Shown: positions 1 through 14,940 of the stretch, one piece after another
How positions within the stretch are numbered: position 1 is the stretch's first letter
Layout of the letters: every line of letters starts with the position of its first letter
Assembly: GCA_959347315.1 (NCBI GenBank)
Contig: OY365813.1
Location: 16,362,589-16,426,588, forward strand
DNA from: Bimastos eiseni
Taxonomy: Eukaryota; Annelida; Clitellata; Crassiclitellata; Lumbricidae
Length of the DNA: 64,000 nt
Reading direction: 5' to 3'
The notes under the pieces: generated by a model
The model's database searches: none
Told to the model about the DNA's origin: nothing
What the model saw: only the letters and a program-made list of their open reading frames with translations
Position numbers and translations under genes: made by a program

Positions 1-158
1 AACCCTTTGCATCTTATTTCTGGTGGAACCTCTGTCAAAGCTAAGCATAGGTCCCACTCAGTTGTAGGTAGGCCTACAAACGCTTGAAAATGCAGAAAAT
101 TATACGTTTAAGCCTAGATAACATTAATGACAACACAGATATCGATGACACTGACATA

Positions 159-1748
159 CAGGCATGGCCAAAAGTTTGCGAACACACAATTTTAGGCATA
201 TTTTCCACAGTTTTGATGGTGGTTTCTGGTGGTTTTTCTCAGCTATTTTTTAGTTATTGTGCTTCTGCTACCAGCGTCATTTCACCAGACAGCATTTATA
301 GAAAATTGTTGGAAAATATATATAAATTTTAAACTTTAATAATGTGCCCCGAGTGCTGTCGTTTTAAGCAAAGAATCTGCATCAATAATGTACAAAGGTT
401 GATGCTCTTGTAACATACCATTTGACGAATTTTATTACAGTTTTAAAGTAGTTATACTAAAAAATGTGTACTGTAATATTAAAACACATCAGCCCTCTCT
501 TTGTGAAGAAGAATCCTTGATTTCAATTGCTTTTGTGCGCACTGCTGAAGTAACCATGGTTCGTGAAAGAGAGCTCATGTTAGAAAAGCGGGCATAAATA
601 AATGGCCTTGATCCAGTTCATCAAGTCTGTCTCAGGTGCTAGATTATGTAGAGAGACCCACTGTTTCATCACTGCCCACACATTCTCGATTATGTTTAAA
701 TATGGACTGATACCAGGTCAGGGATCCAGTAGGGGAATGCCCTTCTGCTCCAGCCAAGATTTCACGGCCCTTGTAGCATGACTTGGTGCACTATCTTGTT
801 GGAAGTGGCTGATGTCATGGAAATGAATGAAATAAGGCAGTTTGTCTTTCAGGATGCTAAGATGCACAGTTTCATTCATTGTGGTGTTCTTTGGAATTAT
901 CCACAGCCCATTCCGTCCAGCACCTGACATTGCTCCCCACGCCATAACCATCGGTACCAGCTTCACTGCTGGTGTGACGTACCTGGAATCATGTCATTGG
1001 TTAGGTAGCCTTTTCACATGCATGCAAAAACTGTGAAATAGTGCTCTCATCCCACAACACTACGGGTCCCACTGGTCAGAAGTCCACTCTCTGTATCTTT
1101 TACAACAGGTCAGCCCGCTTGGTGACCACCTTTTGTCTTCCACATCGTTGCAGCGAATTGAAGTCATGTTGTTCAGTAACCCTTTTACAGTCACGTAGCA
1201 ACAACAGTTGAGCAAGCCACCTTCATCTTCTTAGCAATATCTCAAATGTGCATCTACTTGTACAGAAAGAATATTTATGCCCGCTTTACAAGCATGAGCT
1301 CTCTTTCACAAACCATGGTCAGCCTAGAAGTGCACACAAATGAAATTGAAATCAGTGATCCATCTTCACAAAGAGAAGGCTGATGTGTTTTAACATCACA
1401 GAATAATTCAAACTCCACCTAATATTGTATACATAGCACACATTATGTAGTTTAAGTACTCACAAATTGCAATAAAATCCGTCAAACAGTATGTTACTAG
1501 AGCATCAACTTTTGTACAACCTTTACGCAAAATCTTGCTTAAAACGATAGCAAAAATAGGCACAAATAATAAAAGTGTGAAATATAAATATATTTTCCAG
1601 CAATTTAATATAAATGCTGTCTGTTGAAATGAAGCTGATAGCAGAGGAAGCACAGTAAATGAGAAAATAGCTCAGAAAACCCAGAAACCATCAAAACTGT
1701 GGAAAATATGCCTAAAATTGTGTGTTCGCAAACTTTTGGCCATGCCTG
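159..1748. mobile_element. Tc1/mariner-like transposon with very long terminal inverted repeats
   Basis: The left arm (159-600) and right arm (1272-1748) are imperfect inverted repeats of each other over about 440-475 bases. The outermost roughly 60 bases (starting CAGGCATGGCCAAAAGTTTG) are nearly identical. The element is flanked by TA on both sides (157-158 and 1749-1750), the target duplication expected of Tc1/mariner elements. The interior of about 670 bases holds a broken transposase on the minus strand. A normal Tc1 element has about 1 kb of coding DNA, so the interior is deleted. Arm divergence and stop codons show an old, immobile copy. The short open frames at 84-332 and 1408-1653 lie in the arms and are not genes. 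Confidence 0.9.
600..1258 (-). pseudogene. Degenerate, internally deleted Tc1-like transposase
   Basis: Read on the minus strand, a helix-turn-helix-like stretch (DIAKKMKV) near 1230 is followed, after frame breaks, by a segment with WDEST (first catalytic Asp region, near 1050). The open stretch 966-718 carries AWGAMSGAGRNGLW and HFQQDSAPSH (second Asp region). The third catalytic block, normally SPDLNPIENVW, reads SPYLNIIENVW just past an in-frame stop near 710, so the usual Asp is Tyr here. The distance from the helix-turn-helix to the first Asp is much shorter than usual, indicating an internal deletion. It encodes no active enzyme. The family assignment is firm; the exact boundaries are approximate. 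Confidence 0.85.
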
Positions 1749-1837
1749 TAATATGAATTCTCTTTCACATAAAGTTATGCACATGTGCTTGGCAAAATGC
1801 CTTCTACGAAAAATGCGTTTAATTAGTTTTAAACTGT

Positions 1838-1914
1838 AATTTTCCGCGGAACCTCTGTCTTCACCTCACGGAACCTTAGGGTTCTTCTGAACACAGTCTG
1901 GGAAACGTTGATTT
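1838..1914. mobile_element. Possible end of an old hAT-like element
   Basis: The stretch ends in CTGGGAAACGTTG, which resembles the end of many hAT elements. The word GGAACCTCTGTC occurs here and again near 26-37, on the other side of the Tc1 element, so the Tc1 copy may have landed inside or beside an older repeat. No partner terminus or target duplication was found. Confidence 0.3.
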
Positions 1915-2103
1915 AAGTGATGAAACAGATGTAGGCTATTTAGCTCTGTGACCCTATTGAAAATGTTACAAGGAGACGTCTGAACAGAACTTTTACATGT
2001 AATCGCTTGTCTCGGGTCTACTTATTTAGTGGATAGGCCTATTCAGATGTCATAATGGGTAGGTAGGTAGATACCGTGGGTAGGTAGGTATGCAAAAATG
2101 TGT

Positions 2104-2190
2104 ATATTGTATTGTATTTAAACATTTCAAGAGCGCTTCTTGTAAGGTTAACCGTTCAGAAGCGCTGCCAGTGCGCAAGGGCCCCGTAAG
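2104..2190. repeat. Dispersed repeat (TATTGTATTGTATTTAA family)
   Basis: This stretch aligns with 26139-26226: a (TATTG)n start, then AAGCATTT-like, AGCGC, GGT(T/G)AA-CGTTCAG and GCAAG-CCCCGTAA blocks in the same order. A shorter relative lies at about 10040-10105. It is probably the 3' end of an interspersed element of unknown class. Confidence 0.55.
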
Positions 2191-2510
2191 ACGAAGTAGG
2201 TGTTGAGAAAAGCAAAAGAGGTCGAAAGACTGCCAGATAGAATTTTAGATCGCAAAGTAGGAGAAAGCCCTTTCCACAGGGAGAGAGATCAATTGAAGCA
2301 AAAGATCGAGACTGAGTCATAGTTGTCTTAGTTCAAGGAACCGAGAGGTCAAGTCTATTGAACCAGCATAGTGGACGCAGGGAGGAAAATGAATGAGGCC
2401 GAAGTATTACGTTATAAATATGTGGGTAGTTGGTTGGAATGATCTATCATGAGTGAGAAAAGCAAGCAGGAATTGTGTTGAACTCTCTAATCGTGTGTAT
2501 GTATTTTCAG

Positions 2511-5500
2511 AGCTGCCAGACCTTGTACCAAACACGACTCTGCTGGAAATCTCTTCCTACCTCCAGGATAAGGCGATGTACTATCTACAGTGTGCCATGG
2601 AAGAGAACTGCGCCGCGTCCACCGCATTCCAGATCAAAGCCACGAATCGTGGTAGGCATCGATGTTCAGAATGAAATTATGTAGCGCCCAGTAAGGTGTC
2701 TGATGACTTTCAATGGAGAAGTTTTGACAGGTTTTAACATATGTCTTGTCGTTCCACGTAAAATATTGTAAAGAAGTTATATAGCGCCACTAGATTTGAT
2801 GAAGTTTCGTCACATAAGAATATTAAAAAAGAGTGTTAAGAGATGTTGTTATCTGATTACAGTTTAAAAATAACCTAAGTTTTGGTGGAGATGCAGTAAG
2901 TAATAATGGGTTTACCTTAAATGCAGACTATATATTACCGTTGCCATTTAGATGAGGACTAGCTGTTACCGTTACCTTTCAAACGAAAATTTTTGCCATT
3001 GCCTTTTAGATGCAGACTGTTACCATTGCCCTTCCAGCGCAGGCTGTTAAATTCAGGCAATTACCTTTGTCTTTTAAATGCAGCCAGTTAACATTGCAGA
3101 AAAATACATGTACGATTGTCTTTTAAATGCAGATTGGCACGTCTTCCGCCGCCGTCTGTTGCGTTTCTCCAGCAGCACGTGGAACTTTGGAACTGCTCCA
3201 TTTCTTCCAGCTAACAGAAAGGATAGCTGGGAGTGGCATCTCTGCCACATGTGAGTCAAGGAGTCGAGAATGATCACAAAAACTGACCAATTCGATTATG
3301 CCCCAAATATGCTTAAGAAAACTGAAGCCACATTTTTATTGATTGAATGATAAACGGATCGACTGATTGATTGACATTTTAGAGAAGATTATTTCCAAAC
3401 TGCGCAATAAACTAGAGGAAGATCCTTGTAAAATTGTAGCTGGCAAAGGTTGAAACATGACAAAATCATACAATCATACTTTTAATTCAGAAATAGCTTT
3501 CCACTCTGAACAAGATACGCTGAATAATTACAACATGGGCACTCGATATAAGCTTACTTGCTAAGTTAACTCGTAGGCTGCTGCGTTCCCGTATCAGCTA
3601 GTCAATCTGGATATTATATTCTTTGGTCTTGAGGCACTTTCGTCTACTAAGATGCTTGTTTGCGAAAGGGTACAATCCAGTATAAATGTATATGTGTGTG
3701 TACCCTCGTATCTTACCTTTATAATAGAACTTAGTTTATAAGAAGTTGAAGTTCATGCAAATAAAAGGTGATACACATAAATTAGATTTTCGTAAATTAC
3801 GTTTAAAACGATTGTGACCTTTACTGTTGCTCTCTCTTCGAAATGAAGGTATAAGGTATATCTATATCTGACACTATAAGATAAGATATATCTGTATGAA
3901 ATATATCTTACACCATAAGATGAGATATATCTATATCTGACACTATAAGATCAGTTACATCTATATAAGATATAACTATATCTTACACCACGATATAGAC
4001 TTAAGATGTATTTCTTGAATCACAGGCACTATCACAGTATGTCGTCGTTCGCACAGTACGACATCCTGGACACGAATGGAAACCGTGTGGCTGAGGGTCA
4101 TAAGGCGAGCTTCTGCCTGGAGGACGTCCGCTGTATGCCAGGGGTCACCAAGAAATATGCATGCGCCGGCTTTGGAGATCAAGGTCGATATGTTACTGTT
4201 ACACGATATGAGTTGATTGCTGCTTCGATTCACTGTATTATGATTACGCATTCATTAAAAGCCACTATATTTTATGGCCAGACATCCTTAGATGGTATGG
4301 AGACATTGTGAGCGAAAGGCTCCCTCAAGGTCTTTGGAACTACAGTGTTATTGTCTGAAATACTGCTAACATGTATTATGCTATCTACCGTAACAAAGTA
4401 ACGAAGCAAAAGATTGTCGCTCATTGCGATCATATGCGACAAAGAAGCAGCTTAATTAAACTCCATCGATAGATTAGAATTGAGCAACTCTGCACGGTAT
4501 AGGCCTATGCTTGGCCAATAGCTAAGACTAGTTAAGTTAGGACAATATACATGTACACACACGCACGCACACACAAACACACACGCGCATATATATATAA
4601 TATGTATATATATAATATGTATGTATATAAAGTTAAGTTGGATGAACCTGTACAATTTTACACACTAGTTAGTACTCGGAGCCTCGGAGGTCTTTTTTAG
4701 AAACGACCACCTGCTTCAGTGGATTCGTTTTGCCTGGAACTTAGTTGCGGTCCAGTTCGCGATAACATTTTCTACAACGTGTTCTACTTTTGCTGCGCTG
4801 CAACTTGAGTTGATAAAAATAGAATGACGTTTAACAAGACTGACGCATAATTTCGTTAATTTCTTTAATGCAGGAATATCTGTTGGCTGTGCGGATGACT
4901 ATTACCACGATATTGATTGTCAGTGGATCGATATTACAGACCTCAAAGCGGGCACTTATATATTCAAGGTATTATCTACTATATGTCCGCTGGCTTGTTT
5001 TGGAAGTTCATTCGTTCATTCACTCCTTGTTCATTCAGTCATTCATGCGTTCATTCTATACTAATTAATTCAGAGGCCTACATGTGGTTGCAACTATTGT
5101 ATACGGATAGCAGTATACTGTTACTGTATGTTGAGCTGTAGGCCTATTGTCACTATAGGCAAACTCTATACTTCATTTGCTTTAAACTCTATGCTTTCTG
5201 GTAAATTCCTTGACCATGAATCGTAAATGCTGCAGCAAGTTCCTTCTGAAGTTAGCAGTCCCAACCATCCACCATCTTCGACCTTATGAGAAAGTGAGCA
5301 ATAGAAATAGAGTCATTTAAATAGTTATTCATAACCCCTCCGGCTCTCCGCTTAAAACCTATGTCTTATCTCTTAAAGAATTCACACCCCGACTAATCTA
5401 ATCCCCATCTTTCAATTCCCGACTTAAGCGACATTCGCTTTAACAACTAATGTGCTCTTTCCAAACCCTTATAGGCCTATAACTCCTCTGGTGGCCTGTG

Positions 5501-6333
5501 CTTCGTTTTCGAGTGGCGCCTTAGAAGCTTAGAGTATAGGCTACGATTACAATTATTCCGGCTTTCCAATTTCAACATCATTGCAAAAAAGCTGAATCTT
5601 TCTTTATTCTGGACCTGAGTTTTATTAATTAAAGCCATGTCTATACCCTTCGCTTATCTCCTTTGTAGATTCGATAACCCACGAACTCCTCAAATATAAA
5701 ATGGAACGCTATTCAAATGACTCTATTTCTATTGCTCACTTTCTCTAAACTTTCAACACAGCTCCGACGACGTCTGAAGCATAGAGCTATTACTCATTTT
5801 TCACTATTTATTGTATATTATGTGTGTGTTCATGTCAGATGTCCCCGATGTGCGTTTGCAGGCGTTTACTTACTTATTTAGTTAACTTTCTGTTGGCGGT
5901 TGTGACAGATTTGTTCTCATTTACGATTATTGAATTGAAATACTTACTAAGTCTCATCAACTTCATCTCGCGCCGTTTTGGCCGTATCGTTAGCAATTCT
6001 TCGCCTTAGCGTTCACTTTATAATGACTTGAATAATAGTAATGACTTTAACCTCGACTATGACGTCATCCATATGATGCAACAGTATTAGGTCATGAATT
6101 TATTCTGTGTGATGCAATAAATAAATCAATATTCGTTTGTAAAAATACTGATGTGGAAGTATTAGATTAGATTACGGCAACGTTTATAGAAGTTTAAACT
6201 ACTTTCTCAGGTGAAAGTGAATCCAGAGAGAACAGTGGCTGAACTAGATTACAACAACAACGCCGCCATCTGCAGGCTCGTCTATACCGGAAGTACCGTC
6301 AACGTCAGCAACTGCGTGCTCGGCAGAGGATGA
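2511..6333 (+). CDS. LOXL: Lysyl oxidase-like protein, complete catalytic domain (5' part missing)
   Basis: Exons are 2511-2651, 3133-3250, 4026-4183, 4874-4968 and 6211-6333 (stop TGA 6331-6333). All borders are AG/GT, and phases agree (1, 2, 1, 0). The joined product carries the family blocks in order: DLVPNTTLL and [11 protein letters not shown]; the copper site WHLCHMHYHSM with His-x-His-x-His; [12 protein letters not shown] with the Lys of the lysine-tyrosylquinone cofactor; [19 protein letters not shown] with the partner Tyr; and VKVNPERTV near the end. Lysyl oxidases oxidise lysine side chains of collagen and elastin-like proteins outside the cell, using copper, to start cross-linking. 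Known catalytic residues appear intact, so the domain looks functional. The product ends soon after the last conserved Cys. The first exon here starts in phase 1, so upstream exons must exist (SRCR domains in LOXL2/3/4-type proteins); none was recognised in 1-2510. The LOX/LOXL subtype cannot be assigned. Confidence 0.93.
3838..4005. repeat. Imperfect tandem ATATCT-rich repeat in a LOXL intron
   Basis: Units with TATCTATATCTGACACTATA or a near variant recur several times, ending about 20 bases before the AG of the third LOXL exon. It looks like a simple minisatellite and shows no other feature. Confidence 0.6.
5288..5745. mobile_element. Foldback/MITE-like element with 37-bp terminal inverted repeats
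   Basis: Bases 5288-5324 and 5709-5745 are inverted copies with a single mismatch in 37 bases (GAGAAAGTGAGCAATAGAAA at the outer end). They enclose 384 bases without coding potential. TA occurs next to both ends, allowing for one extra T on the left, which would suit a TA-targeting superfamily, but this is uncertain. The element lies in the last LOXL intron. Its interior includes a copy of the dispersed CGAGTGGCGC repeat (5506-5556). Confidence 0.75.
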
Positions 6334-8949
6334 CGTCACGCGACACTTTTTCAACTCCCATATAATTGAAGTTACTGAATGGCATATCTCGAGAATAATA
6401 ACATGACCTGACCCCAATCGTGGCTTGAACCCTCGTCACGAGGATTGCGCCAGCGAATAGAAAGTATATAGCCCTACATTGAAATGACCTCACGATAATT
6501 ATGAAGCTCCTTTTCCCAGTGTGCCCTTTCATTCATACTTTGCTAGTTCACTTCACCAGTGCCTTATAACTAGATCTTCAAATTTGTTTCCGTGTCCTCC
6601 CAGTTTTCGTTCCATCTATCCACTGTCTATTATTAGTTTTATTTCGTCTCGTTTTGCGGTCTGTCGATAATCATCATTCTTGTTTCTCAATTGTTCAATG
6701 GGTTCATCTATTGTGTTCTCTGCGTTTATGAAGTGACTCTTGACTCTGTTAGTGCTGAAGCTATAATTATATTCACTGCGATGACTCTTAGATTCTGCTT
6801 ATCCCAATTCGGATTCTACTTTGTAGACGCTGCCGCTGAGACTTTAGATTTTGCAATATCTCGCTAAGTTTGCTATCTTCCACAACTGCCCAGACTTCTT
6901 CTGTCATTGTCAGACGTCTTCTTTACTCTGTTATTGTGACGTCGTTTAAACAACGTCTTTCTTTCCACGACTCTCATGACGTACGCGATAGTGACGCGAC
7001 ATTTATGACCTAATTAAGTTGAATATGATCTCTAACCTTAATTATGACGTCATCTATATGACGTAGCAGTAGGATATCCTGAATAATTATATATTCATTT
7101 TATTGTTCTCTGATATACATGCTATTTGACCTGTGGCTCGTTTACAACAACAAAACTTTATACCTGCGCGTTACTGCATTAGTTAGCAATACGCACACTC
7201 CCCTCGAAAACCTATTGCGTGTATTTGAACATACTATGGAGGAGTATGGATTGGATACGTTGGACACTTGTGTGAGTTTTCAGTTGACTTGCTATATGAT
7301 GAATAAAGTCCTATTATATGTAGTTTCAGGCCAGAAGTTTTGCGTCATCTTTACCAGCCGTTAAACATCAGTGGCTCTCAACAGGCTTCCGTTGGTCATG
7401 GGTCCCGCAGCCGTTCAACGTAATACTAAAAACGCGAACCGAATTTATAAATAAACATTTAAATGCATGGACTCCTCAACGCAGGCTTCAAGTTCTAGTG
7501 CCATGAAACCTTACCATTAAAAAATCAACAAGGGGCCTAGTACGAACAGCTGCAAGAACAGCAATGATCATAATTAGACAAATATATAACGGTAATAATT
7601 ATCATTACGTATTAATATAGAATTAAATAAAAATATAGTGTAAACCTTGACTTTTCAACGATGCATTTGGCCTTGTTAACAGCACCGTACATGTATTAAA
7701 GTAAAAATGTGTTTAACAAAATGACTAAACGCAACAAAATACCGCCGTTTAAAAAACTTAAACTTTATGCGAACATCATTGGTGCCAACTATTGTTAGAC
7801 GCAGGCGCACGTCACAAAAGTAGGCATCACTACTGTAGAACCGCATTAATACGATGACGAACTGCGACGTCACAAACATTTGTAAAGCACGCTAAAATCA
7901 AGAAATAATAATGTAGAATTATTAAGATAAGTTAAAATCCATCATATGTAACATAGCGCCACGGCCTCGAAATGTTCACTTTGTATACGAGTGTAGTTCG
8001 GAGAGAAGGAAAGTAATATTTCGATCGGAAATCCTATATGAAGTCCGGGCGATATGGCAGTCCGACATGGAAACACACGTTAATTCGTTTAGAAACAACC
8101 ACAAAGATTGAGTTATATATCGGCAACGATATTCTGCAATTTATACAGCATCAGGTGATAACAATATTCAGAGCTGTTCAGTTGAAATGGAGGAGGACGG
8201 AAATAGCGTAGTCACGTATGGATAGATCTCGTCTTGGTTGGATGGCGAAGCGAAAATAAACTTTATGGTTATTGTTCGGAATTGCTTCCAAAATCTTCAA
8301 CGTTCAATCGGTCTAGCCATTTATTAACTTAAATCATAGGGAGTACACGAGCGCGAGTGCCAGTCCAGCTGTTCCCTTAGGAGGCAGTTAGTGTCGGTTG
8401 GGGTTACGGGCCTCAAACTTCCCCCTGGGATGTCGATAGTCTCGGTTGATTAGGTCGCTGATAGATTGCCCTTGTCCGGTCTGCGAGATTTTCGCGTCGC
8501 GAGCGATTAGAGAATGTTGTGTTACAATCTGGCGTTCCGTACACGAGATTAAATAACCGTTCAGACAGCGATCTCCAGGAATTAAGGGAATGGTCTTGGT
8601 AAACTGCTTGCTGCTATATCAGTGCGTTCCGCTTTTAAATCACGGTGCTCCGAAGTATATTGTTATAACAGTAGTGCAACTGAATGGTGGTCCGTCGTGA
8701 GACAATGATATCGTTTAGATGTTTAATCGCAGACGTCATCTTTAGGAACTATTGCTAGTTCCAGCAAACTAATCTTATCTTGTTTTATATTTTCATGTCT
8801 TGTCTAGTGGAGGCGAGTGCGGCCCAACTCAATTCTATCTAATCTGATCTAGTGTTACAGAATAGGTGGGCAGAGGCAAATACCAAGGAGCCTTGCGATT
8901 TTTAGGGACAGGATCGGGCCCGCCATCAACTAATGATTTTAAATATTGC
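6334..8949. other. Non-coding stretch downstream of LOXL
   Basis: No convincing exon, RNA gene or complete transposon was recognised. Two diverged copies of one segment of about 90 bases occur at roughly 6017-6110 and 6995-7090, each with TGACGTCA. The 3' UTR of LOXL must start here, but no decisive polyadenylation site was chosen. Short open frames (for example 7119-7364) show no family resemblance. Confidence 0.5.
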
Positions 8950-9188
8950 AGTCTTTTCTTATTACCGAAATTTGATACCGCCCTTCTTTCAACATCTTTT
9001 GCTCAGAAGTGCATATGCACTCCTCGACGGCGCAGGTGCAGTTGTACTGAAGAACAATTGTGCGCGAAGGACTTGCTCAAGGTCCCTACACAGTGACTCC
9101 CCGGACGAGGCTCGAATCCGCTCGCTCAGCGCACACTGAACGTTACGGGCTGACCGCTCTAACCGATCGGCCACTGTGCCACACCACT
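8950..9188 (-). mobile_element. tRNA-derived SINE, copy 1
   Basis: On the minus strand the 5' end reads TGGCCGATCGGTTAGAGC (A-box-like, 9158-9175) followed by GGATTCGAGCCTC (B-box-like, 9108-9120), the layout of an RNA polymerase III promoter from a tRNA. The body matches the plus-strand copy at 14104-14313 (shared CAGTCACTGTGTAGGGACCT-like and TTGAGCAAGTCCTT blocks). A degenerate relative lies at 51555-51657. The overlapping open frames are SINE sequence, not genes. Confidence 0.8.
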
Positions 9189-9324
9189 CACTCCATGATT
9201 TATGCCTTTTTAAATATAACATTACTTACAATTAACTATAATCAATTTAGACTTCAACCATCTGAATATTATTTGCTATAGAACACAACAGCTTCCGCCT
9301 AAGAGGCTCGTGACTGATTAACCT

Positions 9325-9592
9325 AGGAGCCCGGAATTTCTCTGCCTGCATGGGCTCAGAATTTCTCTGCCCACCAGGGGCCCGAAATATATTTGCTCAT
9401 AGGAGCCCGGAATTTATCTGCCTATAGGAGCCAGGAATTCCTCTGCCTTTAAGAGCCTGAAATTCCTATGTTAAGGTGCGCGAAATTTATCTGCCTGTAG
9501 GAGCTCAGAAATTCCATGCCTAGAATCCAGGAATTTCTCTGCTTAGGGGTTCAGAATATCTCATCCCTTGAGCCCGGAATTTCTGTCGGCGT
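9325..9592. repeat. Degenerate minisatellite, units of about 30 bp
   Basis: About nine diverged units carry the core AGCCCGGAATTTCTCTGCC, with spacing near 28-32 bases. Variation between units suggests age. The minus-strand open frame 9520-9855 runs partly into it and was not recognised as a gene. Confidence 0.75.
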
Positions 9593-12149
9593 GCCTGGTA
9601 GAATTGAGAAGAAACGATGGTAGTTTTCCAATTATCGTTATCTTGCAGTGGCAGTGTCAAACTAAGACAAATTGAATTTAGAGACCTCGCGGTGTCTTCC
9701 GTCGTAGATTGAATTAAACGAGGGATTGTTATCTGATCGTAAGTGTTCCGTAGCGTCAGGAACGAGACAGATATTAACGATCTCTCAGCGTTATCTCCCG
9801 CGACGATTATCTTATCCTGCTGAGTGGACGGTAACAGTTGTGCAAACTTTGTCACCTCTGCAACACTGTCCTAAGTAGGAGAGGTCTCGATCACGCATCA
9901 GCGTGTGACCGTGTGAGTTCATGCATAGACTGCTTACATAGACGTGTGAATATCTGTGTAGATACACACGTGCGTTAATTCATAAGTAATTAAGCATCTG
10001 TGCACACAGGCGTGGGAAAGTATACGCGTCTTTGTTTGCACTGTATTGTATCGATAAATTTATATAGCGCCTCTCAAAGCGCATACCAATTAGAGGCGTT
10101 TGCGCACATAGACGTGTGACTAATTGCGTTCATCTGGGAGTAGAATCGCGTGCATATATCCAATATGGCACGTATGCCTATCTACTCTGACAGTGCCAGT
10201 CCCAAGCCTGAATAAAGGAGGAGGGTGGCGGTAATGATCTTAGTCATCAAACTGTCGTTTAACTGAAACAACTATACCTACATATGGCCTTGTGAATGCG
10301 TGCTATCCTCCGCGTCTGACGGTAAGTGGGTGTCTGCGTAGAGAGGCGTGCGAACGACTGCGTTAGTTTGTCTGCACGGATTTGTCAGTGTACACCTAAG
10401 TATGCGTCTTCCTCCGTGTGTACATAGACGTGATGATCACTCACTGCGCAGTGACGTTTCTTCATCCAGAGCATACGTCGCATCGTCGTCGTTCCTCTTG
10501 AGCCTCTTTTTCTTCTTCATCTCGGGCGACCACATCACCTAACGTCATCGCCCCTCTGAGCATCAGTCAGTGGGTCCGGCGTTCTCATTACCGAATGAAA
10601 TCGACAAACAACGCTCGACCGCCATTAGCCTAATCGCCTTCCGTCTTGTCCAACAAGCGCCGTCGTTGTCGTCATTCTAATAAACCTAATAGAGGTGGAT
10701 CGGACGCGCAAGCACGTCCGTCCGAAGCGATGCTTAATTGCGAGCAGAGGCGGACGGGCGTGCGGAGAGCTGAGAGAAGAGTGGAAGACGGGAGGACCAG
10801 CTCAGCTCTTAAACTATGTGTACGAATTAACTAGCCATCTGTCGAACTGTTGTTGATCCGCCTCTGTACACATGCGTTTATTAGATAAACTGATGTTGGC
10901 ATGGCAACTTTTGAGAAGGACATTATTGAAGACGTCCATGTATACCTTTGATCGCAAGTCAATATTTCGCTTCGTAAAATATTGAAGAACTTATTGAACA
11001 TGTACGTGTAAGGTTAAATATAGGAGAGGCTAATTTTAACACTAAATTGTGGCCCTCGTTTGCGGGACCTTTGGTCCCCAATTGGGTCTCCTGTCCTTGT
11101 ATCAGTCTACTTACTCACTCCTATGACAATCTCTTTTCTCTTTCAACTGGCACAAAGACTTATGATTAATTTTGTGCGTAAAACCTAAGTAAATTTTTGC
11201 TGATTTGCCAAATAAATTTATTTGTTGCTTGCTTGCTTGATTGATTGATTGATAACGTAGAAAACAATCTTAGGATTTAATCAATAGATGTGAAAGGTTC
11301 GTTAGACATTATTGCAAAAAATGCACAGAGGGCGGAAGAAAATCCAGAGAGTGTCTAAGTTTCGTGCTGGAGATATAGCTTCATGATACGCCTTGCTAGC
11401 AGATCATAAGGGAATTGCAATAATAGAGCAACGAAGAGCAGCCGTACTCCATAGGTTGGAGGGACAGGTCGAACAGTAAAATTGGGTGACAGGTCTAAAC
11501 TGCTTTTACAAAAGAAATAGATTTGAAGAAATATCAACCAAATAATATATTCAACGTCCCACTTATCCCGGCTGCAGAGATTACCGCGGTTGGGCTTATG
11601 ACCGTGTACCAGGTTTGTGTACCAGGTAAGTGTACCAGGTTCATACCTGGTATAATTAGATCAATAAGTTAACCGATTCATATCTTGGCCTCTAGCTGTG
11701 CTTAGACCAGAATAAAATGAAGCAGAATTAAAATTAATGGAATCGCTCGAAATGAAATATTGCATATTAAATTAGTTCAGGTTAGAATGATTCTTGCGAT
11801 TCAAATTAGCTTACGTAAGGGCAGAATACAAGAGATCAGTCAATATTAGAGTAGAATCTACTAGAATGGCTATAATATTATAGCTGTTAACATCGTTCCC
11901 CTTTGTCCGTGTGATGCGCTTACGCACATGAATGGGGTACAGGATGAGCAACATCGCTTACCACCATCGTGTATTACCAGCAGAGCTTGTTGAGCAAACG
12001 ATGCGTGTTCAGGACTTCTGGCTTTGTTCGTGATCATACGTACGTGATCTGTAACTCAACCGTGGGCAATCAATTAGATAACGAAACATCGTCCCTTCGA
12101 AATATATACGCTCGAAATATACGTTCTGCTTCTTTCTTTCTTCGTGAAG
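9593..12149. other. Intergenic region downstream of nkx1
   Basis: No gene was recognised. It holds an RTE-like 3' tail (10188-10250), a fragment of the TATTG-type dispersed repeat (about 10040-10105), one copy of the repeat at 11432-11566 and a triple ACCAGGT motif near 11608-11650. The 3' UTR of the minus-strand nkx1 gene should occupy the part next to 12149. Confidence 0.5.
11432..11566. repeat. Dispersed repeat pair, copy A
   Basis: The stretch matches 13373-13525 at nearly every base (GAAGAGCAGCCGTAC through CAACGTCCCACTTAT). Copy B has an extra segment of about 18 bases near 13397 (AAAGACTTCGCCC). The near identity indicates recent movement or duplication. The class is unknown and no termini were identified. 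Confidence 0.8.
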
Positions 12150-14853
<2,704 letters not shown>

Positions 14854-14940
14854 CAGATCGGGAAATTCGACTACGCCGAAGCTTTTCCGCAAACTTCAGT
14901 TCGTAGTATTGGATAACGACAGACCTCCTGAGCTTTTGAA

